From Streptomyces chattanoogensis (GTDB taxonomy: Bacteria > Actinomycetota > Actinomycetes > Streptomycetales > Streptomycetaceae), in NCBI RefSeq assembly GCF_001294335.1, contig NZ_LGKG01000192.1:1-14435 (forward strand): DNA of 14,435 nucleotides, written 5' to 3'. How positions within the stretch are numbered: the stretch's first letter is position 1; each line of letters opens with the position of its first letter. Below the pieces are notes generated by a model. That model did not search any database. It was not told the DNA's origin and was given only the letters and a program-made list of their open reading frames with translations. Made by a program: the position numbers and the translations under genes. Below, piece by piece: positions 13,727-14,435 of the stretch.

Positions 13727-13745
13727 CATGTGAAACAGTAGCGTC

Positions 13746-14300
13746 ATGGACACAGTCGACCTGCTCCTCCACCCTGTCCGCCTGCGAGTGGTGCACGCGC
13801 TCGCCGGCGGCCAGGTGCTGACCACCTCGCAGCTGTGCGCGCGCATGCCCGAGGTGTCGAAGGTGACCATGTACCGGCACGTCGCCCTGCTAACCGAGGC
13901 GGGCTTCCTGGAGGTCGCCGCGGAGCAGCGGGTGCGCGGCGCCGTCGAGCGGCACTATCGGCTGCATCAGGACCGCCCCGTGGTCGACATCGACGCGGCT
14001 GCCGCGATGTCGCTGGACGACCACCGCCGGGGCTTCGCCGCCGCCATGGCCGTGCTGATCGCGGAGTTCAACGCCTACCTCGACCGCGACGACGCCGACC
14101 CCGTCGCCGACGCGGTCTCCTACCGCCAGGGCACTCTCTGGCTCAGCCCCGACGAACTCGCCGAGATGAACCACAAGTTGCTCGCAATTCTGGGCCCCCT
14201 GCTCGCCAACCAGCCAGAGCCGGGCCGCGCACCGTACCTCCTCAGCCGGATCCTCTTCCCATCTGAGCAGACACCCTCTGACGAGGACCGGCCCGGCTGA
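13746..14300 (+). CDS. ArsR-like winged-helix transcriptional regulator
   Basis: The ATG at 13746 begins MDTVDLLLHPVRLRVVHALA, the usual opening of this Streptomyces regulator group; its ribosome-binding site is poor. Of 184 residues, about 1-75 make a winged helix: HPVRLRVVHAL, LTTSQLCARMPEVSKVTMYR (recognition helix), HVALLTEAGFLEV and the wing RVRGAVERHYRL. The remainder is a helical domain (SLDDHRRGFAAAMAVLIAEF, then NAYLDRDDADPVAD, then WLSPDELAEMNHKLLAILGP) that probably dimerises and binds a ligand. It is divergent from the hydrolase with a palindrome between them, the common layout for a local repressor. The group has no cysteines or histidines suggesting a metal sensor. IS sequence begins 20 bases after the stop; a weak hairpin (AGGCT/AGCCT, 14304-14321) spans the junction. 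Confidence 0.85.
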   Translation: MDTVDLLLHPVRLRVVHALAGGQVLTTSQLCARMPEVSKVTMYRHVALLTEAGFLEVAAEQRVRGAVERHYRLHQDRPVVDIDAAAAMSLDDHRRGFAAAMAVLIAEFNAYLDRDDADPVADAVSYRQGTLWLSPDELAEMNHKLLAILGPLLANQPEPGRAPYLLSRILFPSEQTPSDEDRPG

Positions 14301-14319
14301 CAAAGGCTCACACAACAGC

Positions 14320-14435
14320 CTCTCAAGGGCGGCCCAAAACCGGACGGAGCCCGGTCGACCGGGGACGGCCGGGCTCCAAGCACCACGTGATCTGCGATGC
14401 CACCGGAATCCCGCTGGCCGTGACGCTGACCGGCG
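14320..14435 (+). pseudogene. IS5-family transposase fragment, 5'-truncated (runs off the right edge)
   Basis: From 14320 the sequence is the inverted copy of bases 116-1. It reads LKGGPKP in the first frame, or PVDRGRPGSKHHVICDATG and IPLAVTLTG in the -1 frame. The transposase's first 110 or so codons are absent: the homology starts abruptly in sequence belonging to the regulator's 3' flank. This copy is therefore truncated or recombined in addition to running off the window. The single mismatch with the left copy is an A at 14336, which changes the likely shift site from C CCC AAA to C CCA AAA. Confidence 0.85.

Noticed and set aside
1..14435. Window as a linear replicon with terminal inverted repeats
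   Set aside because: The inverted ends are internal transposase sequence, truncated mid-gene, without telomere-like palindromes.

Overview
The base composition (very high GC), the codon use, the twin-layer secreted proteins and the gene families (ISL3 and IS5 transposases, UTRA regulator, PAP2-like membrane protein, cytochrome P450, glycine-rich secreted protein, actinobacterial HNH nuclease) point to a Streptomyces-like actinomycete. The window reads as an accessory, decaying region of a chromosome arm or linear plasmid. Intact genes are isolated and separated by insertion sequences and by fragments of genes that would be full length elsewhere. All family assignments come from reading the translations and recalling family motifs; no search was run.

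Layout. Bases 1-465 hold the 5' half of an IS5-family transposase (minus strand). The last 116 bases hold an inverted copy of the same transposase segment, so the window starts and stops at the same base of one repeated element. Next to the left copy is the 3' end of an unrecognised gene (515-805). A 61-residue ORF (1326-1511) ends in what looks like the acidic DnaK tail, followed at once by a grpE-like start. Bases 2153-2839 encode a membrane-anchored protein, 3117-4175 a secreted glycine-rich protein, 4937-5134 a small secreted protein, and 5178-5527 an HNH nuclease with a shifted C-terminus. Then come a beta-repeat protein fragment with a strong terminator, a piece of M14 zinc carboxypeptidase, a PAP2-like membrane protein (6132-6704), an ISL3 relic (about 6970-7176), a GNAT acetyltransferase (7305-7757) and a UTRA-domain protein without its DNA-binding half (7855-8520).

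Bases 8615-10046 look like a decayed terpenoid locus on the minus strand: a 5'-truncated P450 followed by a collapsed squalene/phytoene-synthase-like gene. The P450 is cut where the tail of a tyrosine-recombinase-like gene begins. Two IS5-family elements follow head to tail-end: IS-A (10297-11393, 32-bp perfect inverted repeats, intact transposase) and IS-B (about 11397-12814, frameshifted transposase plus a downstream coiled-coil/winged-helix gene inside the element ends). The right end of IS-B falls on the stop codon of an alpha/beta hydrolase (12814-13680), which is divergent from a winged-helix regulator (13746-14300) across a 65-bp spacer containing a palindrome.

The most coherent working unit is the hydrolase/regulator pair. 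The most interesting structural observations are IS-B with its passenger gene, the dnaK-grpE-junction chimera, the 8-bp repeat array inside the HNH gene, and the exact 99-base match of the two window ends, which looks like an assembly-graph signature.
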